Source of the DNA: Sphingomonas lacunae
GTDB lineage: Bacteria > Pseudomonadota > Alphaproteobacteria > Sphingomonadales > Sphingomonadaceae
Assembly (NCBI RefSeq): GCF_012979535.1
Contig: NZ_CP053015.1
Location: 1-64,000 of the forward strand
Direction: 5' to 3'
DNA length: 64,000 bases
The translations under genes were made by a program, and so were the position numbers. This document shows, piece after piece, positions 36,340 through 45,244 of this stretch; positions within the stretch are counted from its first letter, which is position 1, and each line of letters starts with the position of its first letter. Below the pieces are notes generated by a model. The model did no database searches. It had not been told where the DNA came from and was given only the letters and a program-made list of their open reading frames with translations.

Positions 36340-37106
36340 CGCCCCTTCCACTGCGGCGCACGCTTTTCGGCAAAGGCCCTGGGCCCTTCCCGTGCATCCT
36401 CACTCTCCCGCCATGCGGCATAGGCGGGATAACGAGTCTGGTTGGCAATGGCCTTGGCCAAGCTCGGCTCATCCAGACCCCTCATGACCGTTTGCTTGGA
36501 CGCACGGATTGACATGGGCGATCCTTTGAGGATTGCCTCGCACCAGCGCAGCGTCGCGGCTTCAAGGTCGTCCGGTGTCACCACCTCGTTGACAAAGCCC
36601 AGACGCATCCCATCGGCGGCGCTGACCCGTGCCGATGTCAATATCATCCCCATAGCCTGTTTCAGCCCGATCTGGCGGGCCAGCCGGTGCATCCCGCCTC
36701 CCAGCGCCACTGCGCCGACCAGCGGTTCCGGCAATCCGAAACTCGCCGTCTCAGACGCGATGATGATGTCGCAGGCCAGCGCCACCTCGAACCCGCCGCC
36801 GAGCGCCAGGCCATTGACGGCCGCTATCACCGGCTTGTCGAGATCGAACCGTTCAATCAGGCCGGCATAGCCGCTCGCCGGATAGGCAGCCCCCAGATCC
36901 CGCGCCTTCAGGTCACTGCCTGCGCAAAAGGCCCGCTCCCCAGCCCCGGTCACAACCGCGACAAACTGGCTGGCATCTGCCGCAAAGGCATCGAACGCCG
37001 CCTGCAATTCATGGTGCATGGCTGGGTTGATGCAATTCATCACCTCTGGCCGGTTGAGGGTGATGGTGGTGATGGGCCCTGCGCTGCTGACGGTGATGAA
37101 GTCCAT
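36336..37106 (-). CDS. Enoyl-CoA hydratase/isomerase family protein (crotonase)
   Basis: 256 aa. The segment ITLNRPEVMNCIN, the oxyanion-hole region FCAGSDLKA, and VNGLALGGGFEVALACDI with PEPLVGAVALGGG are standard crotonase motifs. The catalytic Glu positions cannot be assigned to hydratase or isomerase by eye. Its stop shares the CTAG tetranucleotide with the convergent kinase stop. It probably belongs with the downstream alcohol dehydrogenase in acyl-CoA catabolism. Confidence 0.92.
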   Translation of the reverse strand: MDFITVSSAGPITTITLNRPEVMNCINPAMHHELQAAFDAFAADASQFVAVVTGAGERAFCAGSDLKARDLGAAYPASGYAGLIERFDLDKPVIAAVNGLALGGGFEVALACDIIIASETASFGLPEPLVGAVALGGGMHRLARQIGLKQAMGMILTSARVSAADGMRLGFVNEVVTPDDLEAATLRWCEAILKGSPMSIRASKQTVMRGLDEPSLAKAIANQTRYPAYAAWRESEDAREGPRAFAEKRAPQWKGR

Positions 37107-37273
37107 GGCAATCCTCCCCTATATGCCCTGCCGATGCCGCGAGATGGTGACACTGGCAACTGGCAAAGATGCAAGGCCAACGTCCTTATCGCATATGGTG
37201 GAAGGACGGGCGTCGCAACTTGCCGCCATGTCGTCGCTGGACGGACTGTCCGGCACCACCGCTCCTCTGAGAC

Positions 37274-38437
37274 TCACGCCCCCCAGACTTGCCTGTACAG
37301 CGCCTCAATCTCGGCCGCCTCGGGCACGCGGGGGTTGTTACCTGGCGAGCCAGAGGCCAGTGCCTGCTGGGCCATAACCGGGATAACCAACTCCCATTGG
37401 GAAGCCTCAATTCCGCAATCGGCCGGGCCGGGCACTTCCAGATCGGCATTGAGCGCGGCCAATTCATGGAGCAGCGCGGCAACCGCCGCCTGATCACCTT
37501 CGCCATCGCTAGCCACACCCATCGCCCGCGCGCAATCGGCATAGCGGTCCAGCGCCGCCGGGGCCGACCAGGCGGTGACTGCGGGCAACAACATCGCGTT
37601 GGAGAGGCCATGCGGCACATGAAAGAAGGCGCCAACCGGACGGCTCATCCCATGCACCAGCGCCACCGAGGCATTGGAAAAGGCGATGCCGGCCAGGTGA
37701 GCGCCTTCCATCATCGCTGCGCGTGCACCATGATGCCCCGGCTCCGCGCAGGCCGTGCGGATATTGGCGGCAATCAGACGCATGGCTTTCAGCGCGACCG
37801 CATCCGAAAAGGCATTGGCGCGGCGCGAAACATAGGCCTCAATCGCGTGAGTCAGTGAATCTATGCCGGTATCCGCCGTCAACCGCGCCGGTTTGCCCAG
37901 CGTCAGCTCATAATCGACAATGGCGATCACCGGCATCAGGCCCAGCCCGGCGCAAAGCATCTTCTCGCTGGTCGCCTCGTTGGTGATGATGGTGAAACGG
38001 GTCGCCTCTGATCCGGTCCCGGCTGTTGTCGGCACGGCAATGATGGGCAGGCCTGGCGCATCAAGCTGGTTCGGCACCTTCATATCGGCGTAAGGCATGG
38101 CATGGTCCGCGCGCAGCGCCACCGCCTTGGCCGTATCAATCGGACTGCCACCGCCAAAACCGATAATGCAGTCAAAGGCTTGGCTTCTCACTGCTTGTTG
38201 CACGGCCATCGCGGCAAGTGCCGACTCGATCACCGCTGTCGTCGGGTCGGACCGCGTCTCGCTGAACAGGCCGTGGCCGATGCCTTCCTTGTCCAGAACC
38301 CCGGTCAACCGATCAAGCAAGCCGCATGTCGCGATGAAATCATCGGTGACGATAAACGGCCGGCAAAGCCCCATCTGCGCCATCGCTTCGGGGAGTTCGC
38401 TGAGTGACCCGCCGCCCAGGCGAGTGATGCGCGGCAT
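37274..38437 (-). CDS. Iron-containing alcohol dehydrogenase
   Basis: 387 aa from ATG 38437 (MPRITRLGGGSL), the usual family length; the frame opens further upstream at 38605. Motifs are GGGSPIDTAKAVAL, PTTAGTGSEAT for NAD, and metal-binding histidines in DSLTHAIEAYVS, LVHGMSRPVGAFFHVPHG. It oxidises an alcohol or reduces an aldehyde with NAD(H). Substrate is unknown. Confidence 0.92.
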   Translation of the reverse strand: MPRITRLGGGSLSELPEAMAQMGLCRPFIVTDDFIATCGLLDRLTGVLDKEGIGHGLFSETRSDPTTAVIESALAAMAVQQAVRSQAFDCIIGFGGGSPIDTAKAVALRADHAMPYADMKVPNQLDAPGLPIIAVPTTAGTGSEATRFTIITNEATSEKMLCAGLGLMPVIAIVDYELTLGKPARLTADTGIDSLTHAIEAYVSRRANAFSDAVALKAMRLIAANIRTACAEPGHHGARAAMMEGAHLAGIAFSNASVALVHGMSRPVGAFFHVPHGLSNAMLLPAVTAWSAPAALDRYADCARAMGVASDGEGDQAAVAALLHELAALNADLEVPGPADCGIEASQWELVIPVMAQQALASGSPGNNPRVPEAAEIEALYRQVWGA

Positions 38438-38603
38438 GATTATCGTCGCCAAAGGGAGGCATCCTCCGAAAAAGTTAGCGGGACTCGGCAGGTCTGCCTG
38501 GCCTCGGTTTGTCAAATGATCATGGCCCCCGCCCGATCTTGAACAGTCGCATGGATGCCGGTGATCACGGCTTGTCGATTGCCAGCGTCCAATCGTCAAC
38601 ACC

Positions 38604-38646
38604 AAAGGCCCCGGCCATTCCCGCTGGGGCAGGAGTGACCGGGGCC
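38604..38646 (-). terminator. Terminator after the first TonB receptor gene
   Basis: GGCCCCGGYCA and its complement form an 11-bp stem (38607-38617 with 38636-38646, one G-T pair). On the minus strand it is followed by TTT. It lies 40 bp after the receptor stop. Confidence 0.65.
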
Positions 38647-38685
38647 CTGTGGTGAGCCGGCGAATGCCGACTCTGCTTTTTCAAA

Positions 38686-41196
38686 TCAGAAGCTGAACCG
38701 GCCTTCGACACCGATCAGACGGCGGGCACCCGGCGAAGCGAAAGAACCACCAAACTCGATCGCAGGGATGACCTCATTGAGATATTTCCGGTTCAGCAGA
38801 TTTTCCGCGAACACCGCAACACCCCAATTGTCTCCGCTGATGCCGGCGCGAAGGTTGAGGACTCCAAAGGCCTCACGCCGGGCAACATCATAGCGTGCAT
38901 TGCCGACGAAGGCCGGCAGGGCGAGCGCCGAGATCGGCAGCAGCCCGCTGAACAGGGTCGGCGATTCCGCATTCTGGACCGTGTGGAACCAGGTCGGACC
39001 GGTGATGCGATAGTCCGCGCGGAAGTTGAAATCGACCGAATTGCTCATCGGGAATTCGATGTCGGTACCCAGGTTGATCGTGTAATCGGCGGTGTAAGGA
39101 GACTTGTTGCCGACTGTCGATGGACGCGAGCTATTCTGGCGGATCTCGCTGTCGGTCATGTTGACCGAACCGAACACCCTCCAGCCATCGATGATGCGGC
39201 CTGTCAGGTTGAGTTCGACACCCTGTACCCGCACTTGGTCGATGTTGGAAACAACGCGCAACAACCCGAAGCTGCCGACAAAGAACTCAAAGAACTGCAT
39301 GTCGTCGATGTCGGTGTGGTAACCAGCCAGATCGAAGGTGATGCGGTTGTCGAGCAACGACCCCTTGATTCCCACCTCAAATGCGCTGGAAACTTCCTTG
39401 TCATATTGGTCGGTAATCAGCACCGACGAACCGACAAAGGCGTTGTTGGCAGCGATGATGGCGCCGGAGCCCTGGTTGTTGAAACCACCGGATTTGAAAC
39501 CAATGCCCCAGTTGGCATAAATGTTCGTGTTTGGTGCCGGCTCCCAGCTGAGGGTGATTTTCGGTTGCAGCTGACGATAGGTTTCAGACTGTGGCACAAA
39601 TGCGCCAAAGGCCTGGCCCGGATTGATGGGGCCACCGGTGAACGGGTCGGTGGCTGTTGGAACCAGGCTGCGGCTGGACCGGTCTTCGATATCATAACGC
39701 AGGGCGATGCCAGCAGTGATGCTGTCGGAAAGCTCATAATCGGCCGAACCGAAAATCGCGTAAACGTTGGTCTTGAACGCATCTGCCAGCAGAAGTGACG
39801 TCGGATTGCTGGACGTCGGGGCATTGTAGAGCCCGGGAATGATGCCTTGACCGAGGTCGGCGCCAAGGCTCACGCCCGTATCACGATTGATATGCAGGAA
39901 ATAGCCACCCAGCTGCCACTGCAACGGCCCGTCACTGTTGGAAGCCAACCGCACTTCACCGCTGAAGTCTTCCTGATTGCGGGTCTGATACTGGGTGCCG
40001 TCACAGGTTGTCGGCGAATAGGCGCCAAAGGTCGATCCGGTCGCTGGGTTGAAGATGAATGGAACAGGCGATGTGCCAATGGCTCCCGGCGGATTGACCG
40101 GATAGCCGGCGAGCGCCTGTGTCGAGGCAAAGCATTGAGCGACGCCCGCATTGCCGGTTGGCAAGGCGGCGCTGATATAACGGGCGAAATCAGCCGATGT
40201 GCCGTCGGCGGTCAGAGCCTGCTCAACCTTGGAATACAGCGCCCAAGCAGTGAGGCCTACCGAACCGAAATCATGTTCCAGCTTGATCGACGCATCAAAC
40301 GAGGTCTGGTCATTGGTAGGGCGGATATTGCTGTAGTAACGGAATTCGTGGTCGTTCACATTTTCGTAGAATGCCGGATTGACCCCGGCAAAGGCTGGCA
40401 CGTGAAAGACCGAGTTGAAGTTGATCGAAGCACCCGACAAATCTGCATAGCGCGCCTTGATGTCGATGCTGGTTGCATCGCTGAGGTCGGCCATGATGCG
40501 GCCATCAATCGCCCAGGTACGCTGGTCATCGACCACCTTGCGGTCAAGGAAAAGGTTGCGGAAGAAGCCATCCGTGGTGGAATAATAACCTGACAGGACG
40601 AAGCCCGCGTTCTCGCCGATCGGGCCGGAAATATAGCCGGTGCCCTCAAAGCTGTTCTCATTGGCGTAACGGGCAGTGACTTCGCCTGACAGCACATCGG
40701 TCGGGCGCAATGTGGATATGACAATGGCGCCCGCAGCGGCATTGCGACCGTAAATGGCGCCCTGCGGACCCTTGAGGATTTCAATCTGACGCAGCGTGCC
40801 CTGAACCTGATTGAGCTGGGCCGTGTTGGTCTTGAGAATGCCATCAACCACCAGCGCAACCGAGCTTTCGGCGTCGCGGGCACCGTTGATACCGCGAATG
40901 TTGATCTGTGTGTCACCAGCTTCGGCTGTACCGGTCACGATGGTCACTCCCGGCGTCAATTGCGCGAAACCGGCCGCAGCATTCACGCCGGTGTTGGCAA
41001 GCGTTTCGGCTGTGATCACGCTGACTGATGCAGGAACATCGACAAGCCGCTCATTCTGGCGGCGCGCGGTGACGATGATCGCGTCTTCCTCGGCACCGTC
41101 CTCGACAGCGGCGTCCTGCGCCTGTGCGGCGGCTGGCAGTTGAACGAGCGCGGCAAGCGCCACGGCGGAAAGCAGGGTCAGTCTGGTAGCGCGCAT
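38686..41196 (-). CDS. TonB-dependent outer-membrane receptor
   Basis: 836 aa from ATG 41196, the third of three consecutive ATGs, chosen because GAGGAG then lies 7 nt upstream. The signal peptide ends AAAQAQ. A TonB-box-like DAIIVTARRQ is followed by a plug domain (INIRGINGARDAESS, VALVVDGI, GPQGAIYGRNAAAGAI) and a beta-barrel ending in EGRFSF. It imports a ligand using TonB energy. It is divergent from a GntR gene, with an operator between them, so its ligand is probably the substrate of the HMG-CoA lyase/HyuAB operon. Confidence 0.93.
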   Translation of the reverse strand: MRATRLTLLSAVALAALVQLPAAAQAQDAAVEDGAEEDAIIVTARRQNERLVDVPASVSVITAETLANTGVNAAAGFAQLTPGVTIVTGTAEAGDTQINIRGINGARDAESSVALVVDGILKTNTAQLNQVQGTLRQIEILKGPQGAIYGRNAAAGAIVISTLRPTDVLSGEVTARYANENSFEGTGYISGPIGENAGFVLSGYYSTTDGFFRNLFLDRKVVDDQRTWAIDGRIMADLSDATSIDIKARYADLSGASINFNSVFHVPAFAGVNPAFYENVNDHEFRYYSNIRPTNDQTSFDASIKLEHDFGSVGLTAWALYSKVEQALTADGTSADFARYISAALPTGNAGVAQCFASTQALAGYPVNPPGAIGTSPVPFIFNPATGSTFGAYSPTTCDGTQYQTRNQEDFSGEVRLASNSDGPLQWQLGGYFLHINRDTGVSLGADLGQGIIPGLYNAPTSSNPTSLLLADAFKTNVYAIFGSADYELSDSITAGIALRYDIEDRSSRSLVPTATDPFTGGPINPGQAFGAFVPQSETYRQLQPKITLSWEPAPNTNIYANWGIGFKSGGFNNQGSGAIIAANNAFVGSSVLITDQYDKEVSSAFEVGIKGSLLDNRITFDLAGYHTDIDDMQFFEFFVGSFGLLRVVSNIDQVRVQGVELNLTGRIIDGWRVFGSVNMTDSEIRQNSSRPSTVGNKSPYTADYTINLGTDIEFPMSNSVDFNFRADYRITGPTWFHTVQNAESPTLFSGLLPISALALPAFVGNARYDVARREAFGVLNLRAGISGDNWGVAVFAENLLNRKYLNEVIPAIEFGGSFASPGARRLIGVEGRFSF

Positions 41197-41444
41197 CATC
41201 ATTCTCCTCAGCGGGCACCGCATGGGCGGGCCATGTCTCCTCTGGACGGGAAGAAACTCCGGTGGTTGGGCCAGCGCAGCTGTGCAGGTCTGGCGGCAAA
41301 GGCCGGGGAATGATCCTGCATGATGGTAATGGACGACAGCGAATACCCGGCGAGGCAGAGCCACCTCACCACCGATTGCATCCCCTTGTCGAACCAGTTC
41401 TCCATCGATCGTTACGGACCCCGAGCTTGCTTGATTGCTGGTCT

Positions 41445-41456
41445 ATTGTATACAAT
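41445..41456. promoter_or_regulatory. GntR operator, copy 1
   Basis: ATTGTATACAAT is a perfect palindrome 29 bp upstream of the GntR ATG and about 250 bp from the receptor start. Its core TTGTATACAA recurs at 42195, before the catabolic operon. This fits FadR/VanR-type autorepression. Confidence 0.75.
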
Positions 41457-41485
41457 TGCATCAGGTCAAGCGATTTGGAGTTCCG

Positions 41486-42160
41486 ATGTCAAAGGCATCC
41501 GACCGAGCCTATGCGCAGATCCGTTCCATGATCCTGTCAGGCGAACTTCCTGCCGGGGCACAGTTGGGCGAGATCCAGTTGGCGGAACGCTGCGGCGTTT
41601 CCCGCACACCGGTGCGCGAAGCCTTGCGCCGGCTCGAAGCGGAGGCTTTTGTTCGCCGCACCGAATCGCAACGCAGTTTTGTCGCCGACTGGTCGCTGAA
41701 CGACGTCGCGGACGCATTCGAACTCCGCGGGATGCTGGAAGCCCACGCGGCCCGACTCGCCGCCACGCGATTGACCGAGGCGGCTATTGAGGCGTTGCGC
41801 CAGTGGAATGGGCGCCTTGCCCAGGCCATTTCTGTCCACCCACCGGATATCCCCGCTTTCCTCGAGGCCAATCGGCAGTTCCACGCCATCATTACTGAAG
41901 CCGCTGCGTCGCCGCGGCTGAGCAACATGCTTGCCGGCGTTACCGAACAGCCGGTGGTGCTGCGGACGGCCCGGAATTATGACATCGACAATCTCCGCCG
42001 GTCATGGCGCGAACATGACGAACTTCTCGCCGCTTTTTCGCATGCTGACAGCGAATGGGCTCATGCCGTCATGATTGGCCACATCCGCCGCGCTTTCCAC
42101 AGCTATGCCGAAGCCCATCGCAATCATCGAGCCCAGGCCTATGCCGATGCCGCAGAGTGA
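41486..42160 (+). CDS. GntR family transcriptional regulator (FadR/FCD type)
   Basis: 224 aa from ATG 41486 (GGAG upstream); frames opening at 41435 run through the operator. The N-terminal winged helix has LGEIQLAERCGVSRTPVREA. The C-terminal FCD ligand domain has FELRGMLEAHAARLAA, with metal-binding-type His residues in FHAII and HIRRAFH. It probably represses itself and the downstream operon through the two TTGTATACAA sites and responds to a pathway acid or acyl-CoA. Confidence 0.92.
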   Translation: MSKASDRAYAQIRSMILSGELPAGAQLGEIQLAERCGVSRTPVREALRRLEAEAFVRRTESQRSFVADWSLNDVADAFELRGMLEAHAARLAATRLTEAAIEALRQWNGRLAQAISVHPPDIPAFLEANRQFHAIITEAAASPRLSNMLAGVTEQPVVLRTARNYDIDNLRRSWREHDELLAAFSHADSEWAHAVMIGHIRRAFHSYAEAHRNHRAQAYADAAE

Positions 42161-42194
42161 CCCGGGCCAGTCAGGCGCATGTGAGGGGTTGATT

Positions 42195-42204
42195 TTGTAT
42201 ACAA
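42195..42204. promoter_or_regulatory. GntR operator, copy 2
   Basis: TTGTATACAA, identical to the core of the copy at 41445, ends 7 bp before ATG 42212. Binding here would block the operon promoter or its first ribosome site. Confidence 0.75.
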
Positions 42205-42211
42205 TCCTGCA

Positions 42212-43174
42212 ATGTGTGCCGACATGAGTGATCAAGCCCCCCTGCCCGCCAGCATAGAGATGGTCGAAGTCGGCCCGCGCGACGGCTTGCAAAATGAAAA
42301 GGCGCTGGTGTCAACAGCTGACAAGCTGTCGCTGATCACCAAGGCGCTGGATGCCGGTGTTCGGCGTATTGAGGTGGCGAGCTTCGTCAACCCCAAGAAG
42401 GTTCCGCAGATGGCCGATGCAGACGATGTCTGCGCTGCCCTGCCCCACCGGCCCGACGTCACCTATATCGGTCTGGTAATGAACCAGCGCGGCGCCGAAC
42501 GCGCCCTTGCCACCGGCCGCATTGACCAGCTTGGCGCGGTATGCGTCGCGAGCGACCGCTTCGCCATGGCCAATCAGGGCCAGACAAGCGACGAGTCGGT
42601 CGAAGCGGCAAAGGCGATCATCGCGCTGGCCCGCGACGCCGGAAAAAGCGGTCAGGCGACGATCGGGGCCAGCTTTGGCTGTCCGTTCGAAGGGGAAGTG
42701 AGCGAAGACCGCGTGGTGGCCATGGCCGCGGCACTGGCCGAAGCCGGCCCTGCCGAGATAGCCCTGGCCGACACGATTGGTGTAGGCGATCCTGCCCGTG
42801 TCACCCGTCTCGTTACTCGCGTGCGCGCGGCGATTGGTCCCATTCCGCTGCGCCTGCATTTCCACAACACGCGCGGCACCGGCCTGGCCAATGTATGGGC
42901 CGGGGTCACATCGGGCGCGACGACGATTGACGCTTCTCTGGGCGGGCTTGGTGGTTGTCCCTTTGCACCGGGCGCCGCCGGCAATGTTTCAACCGAGGAT
43001 GTCGTTTACATGCTCGAACGCGCCGGAGTCCGGACCGGACTCGATCTCGATCAGCTCATCTCTGCCAGCCAATGGCTTGGCACCATCATGCAAAAGCCCC
43101 TGCCCGGGATGGTCAGCCGCGCCGGCACCTTTCCCAAGGCAGGGGAAAGCGAAACAGCGAAACTGGGAGCATAA
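42212..43174 (+). CDS. Hydroxymethylglutaryl-CoA lyase family protein
   Basis: 320 aa from ATG 42212; ATG 42224 is a close alternative and is better spaced from the operator. The motifs VEVGPRDGLQNE and the C-terminal GGLGGCPFAPGAAGN (catalytic Cys) are those of HMG-CoA lyase. It cleaves HMG-CoA or a related 3-hydroxy-3-methyl acyl-CoA to acetyl-CoA and a ketone or acid. It is the first gene of an operon with HyuA, HyuB and a CoA-transferase, so the native substrate may be an analogue rather than HMG-CoA. Confidence 0.92.
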   Translation: MCADMSDQAPLPASIEMVEVGPRDGLQNEKALVSTADKLSLITKALDAGVRRIEVASFVNPKKVPQMADADDVCAALPHRPDVTYIGLVMNQRGAERALATGRIDQLGAVCVASDRFAMANQGQTSDESVEAAKAIIALARDAGKSGQATIGASFGCPFEGEVSEDRVVAMAAALAEAGPAEIALADTIGVGDPARVTRLVTRVRAAIGPIPLRLHFHNTRGTGLANVWAGVTSGATTIDASLGGLGGCPFAPGAAGNVSTEDVVYMLERAGVRTGLDLDQLISASQWLGTIMQKPLPGMVSRAGTFPKAGESETAKLGA

Positions 43175-43179
43175 TCACC

Positions 43180-45228
43180 ATGGCCTATCGCCTCGGCGTC
43201 GATGTCGGCGGGACCTTCACCGACCTGTTGCTGTTCAACACCAGCGACGGCTCCTTTTGGCGGCACAAGACGCCATCGACCCCTCACGACAGCAGCGAGG
43301 GCATTCTGAACGGGGTCACCGCCATCTGTGCCAAGGCCGGTATCGCGGCCGCACAGGTTGATGCGCTGTTGCATGGCACCACCGTGGCCACCAATGCCGT
43401 TCTGGAAGGCAAAGGGTCTCGCGTCGGGCTGATCACCACCGAAGGCTATCGCCACATCATGCAGATTGCCCGCAGTTATGTGCCGGGTGGTCTGGCTGCA
43501 TGGATCATCTGGCCAAAGCCGACCCCGCTTGCCGCGCTGGAGGACACGGTCACCGTCAAGGGCCGCATCGACAGTGATGGCAACGAAATCCGCCCGCTCG
43601 ACGAGGCTGACGTTCGCCGCGCCGTCGCTACGCTTAAGACACAGGGGGTCGAAGCGGTCACGGTCAGCCTGATCAACGCCTATGCCAATGGCGCGCAGGA
43701 AAGCCGGATCGGCGGGATTGTCAGCGAGATGATGCCCAATGTGCCCGTATCGTTGAGCCACGAAGTCCTGCCGGAAATGCAGGAGTATGAGCGCACGCTG
43801 ACCACCGTCGCCAATGCGGCAGTCCGCCCGGTGGTGAGCAAATATGTTTCGAACCTGCGCGAACGGCTCAAGGTCGAGGGGCTTACCGGCAAGCTCTCCC
43901 TGCTCCGGTCGGACGGTGGCCTGATGTCAGCTGCCAAGGCGGAGGAGCATCCGGTCAACATCCTGATGTCGGGTCCGGCGGGCGGCGTCACCGGAGCGAT
44001 CTGGGTCGGCCGCAATGCAGGGATCAAAAATATCCTGACGCTCGATGTCGGCGGCACGTCGACCGACGTGGCCCTGATTGAAAATCTCGAGCCGCGCCGT
44101 GTGCGCAATACCGATGTCGGGCACCTCTCGGTCCGCGCCTCCTCGCTCGATGTGAAGACGGTTGGCGCCGGTGGTGGCTCGATCGCCTATGTCCCTGACC
44201 TGACCAAGGCGCTGCGCGTCGGCCCGCAATCGGCGGGCGCCGTGCCCGGCCCGGTCGCTTATGGCAAAGGCGGCGACCTGCCAACCGTGACCGACGCCAA
44301 TGTCGTCCTTGGCTACCTGCCGGAAAATCTCCTCGGCGGCACGTTCCAGCTGGACCGCGAAGGCGCCAAGCGGGCAGTGCAGACCATTGCCGACGCGCTG
44401 GGCATCGACCTCATGGCCGCCGCGCGTGGTATCATCGACATCGTCAACGAAAACATGTTCGGCGCGCTGCGCATGATCTCGGTGCAGCAGGGCTATGACC
44501 CCCGCCACTTCGCCCTGATGGGCTTTGGCGGTGCCGGACCGCTGCACGTCAACGCGGTTGCCCGGCTGATGGGCAGCTGGCCAGCCGTCTCCCCCGTCTC
44601 TCCCGGCGTGCTGTGTGCATTGGGTGACGCCACCACACGGATGCGCACCGAAACCGCGCGCAGCTTTTCACGCCTGGCCTCGACCGCCAGCACCGATGAG
44701 CTTCAATCTATCCTCAACGAGATGGCTTCGCAGACACGCGGCGAGCTGATCGCCGATGGTGTGCCCGAGTCGGAAATTGAAAGCAGTTTCGAAATTGACG
44801 TCCGCTATGCCGGACAGGCTTTTGAAGTGCCGCTGACCATCACCCCCGACGTGCTGGCGCGTGACGGAGTGCAAGGCCTGCTCGACCGTTTTGATGAAGA
44901 GCATAACCGCCTCTTCACCTTCAACATGGATACGCCGCACGAAATCGTGAACCTGCGCGCCGTCGCCTTGGGTCGCACGCTTGACCTGCCGGCACAGCAA
45001 CTGCCCACGGGTGACGGCAACCCTGCCGCCGCCAAGCTGCGCGATCACACGCTGTGGATGGACGGACGCGAACAGGCGGCTGTCATCTATGACCGCTCAA
45101 AACTGCGCCAAGGGGATGTCATCCCCGGCCCGGCCATTGTCATCGAAATGGACTCTACGACGCTGATCGAAAGCGGCTGCGTCGCCACCGTCGATGCCGT
45201 TGGCAACATCCTGATCAACCTGGCCTGA
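43180..45228 (+). CDS. Hydantoinase/oxoprolinase family ATP-dependent subunit (HyuA-like)
   Basis: 682 aa from ATG 43180 (GGGAG upstream), 5 bp after the lyase stop; the frame is open earlier inside the lyase gene. N-terminal YRLGVDVGGTFTDLLLF is the ASKHA nucleotide site, DALLHGTTVATNAVLEGKG follows, and LTLDVGGTSTDVALIE is the second phosphate site. The family includes hydantoinases, 5-oxoprolinase and acetone or acetophenone carboxylases, so it could activate a carbonyl or open a cyclic amide with ATP. Co-transcription with a lyase and a CoA-transferase favours a carboxylase-like role; that is inference. Confidence 0.92.
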   Translation: MAYRLGVDVGGTFTDLLLFNTSDGSFWRHKTPSTPHDSSEGILNGVTAICAKAGIAAAQVDALLHGTTVATNAVLEGKGSRVGLITTEGYRHIMQIARSYVPGGLAAWIIWPKPTPLAALEDTVTVKGRIDSDGNEIRPLDEADVRRAVATLKTQGVEAVTVSLINAYANGAQESRIGGIVSEMMPNVPVSLSHEVLPEMQEYERTLTTVANAAVRPVVSKYVSNLRERLKVEGLTGKLSLLRSDGGLMSAAKAEEHPVNILMSGPAGGVTGAIWVGRNAGIKNILTLDVGGTSTDVALIENLEPRRVRNTDVGHLSVRASSLDVKTVGAGGGSIAYVPDLTKALRVGPQSAGAVPGPVAYGKGGDLPTVTDANVVLGYLPENLLGGTFQLDREGAKRAVQTIADALGIDLMAAARGIIDIVNENMFGALRMISVQQGYDPRHFALMGFGGAGPLHVNAVARLMGSWPAVSPVSPGVLCALGDATTRMRTETARSFSRLASTASTDELQSILNEMASQTRGELIADGVPESEIESSFEIDVRYAGQAFEVPLTITPDVLARDGVQGLLDRFDEEHNRLFTFNMDTPHEIVNLRAVALGRTLDLPAQQLPTGDGNPAAAKLRDHTLWMDGREQAAVIYDRSKLRQGDVIPGPAIVIEMDSTTLIESGCVATVDAVGNILINLA

Positions 45229-45244
45229 GAAGAGGACGCGACCC

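Noticed and set aside
42955..43179. Upstream extension of the HyuA frame
   Set aside because: It overlaps the HMG-CoA lyase gene in another frame. ATG 43180 has a good ribosome site and begins the conserved YRLGVDVGGTFTD.
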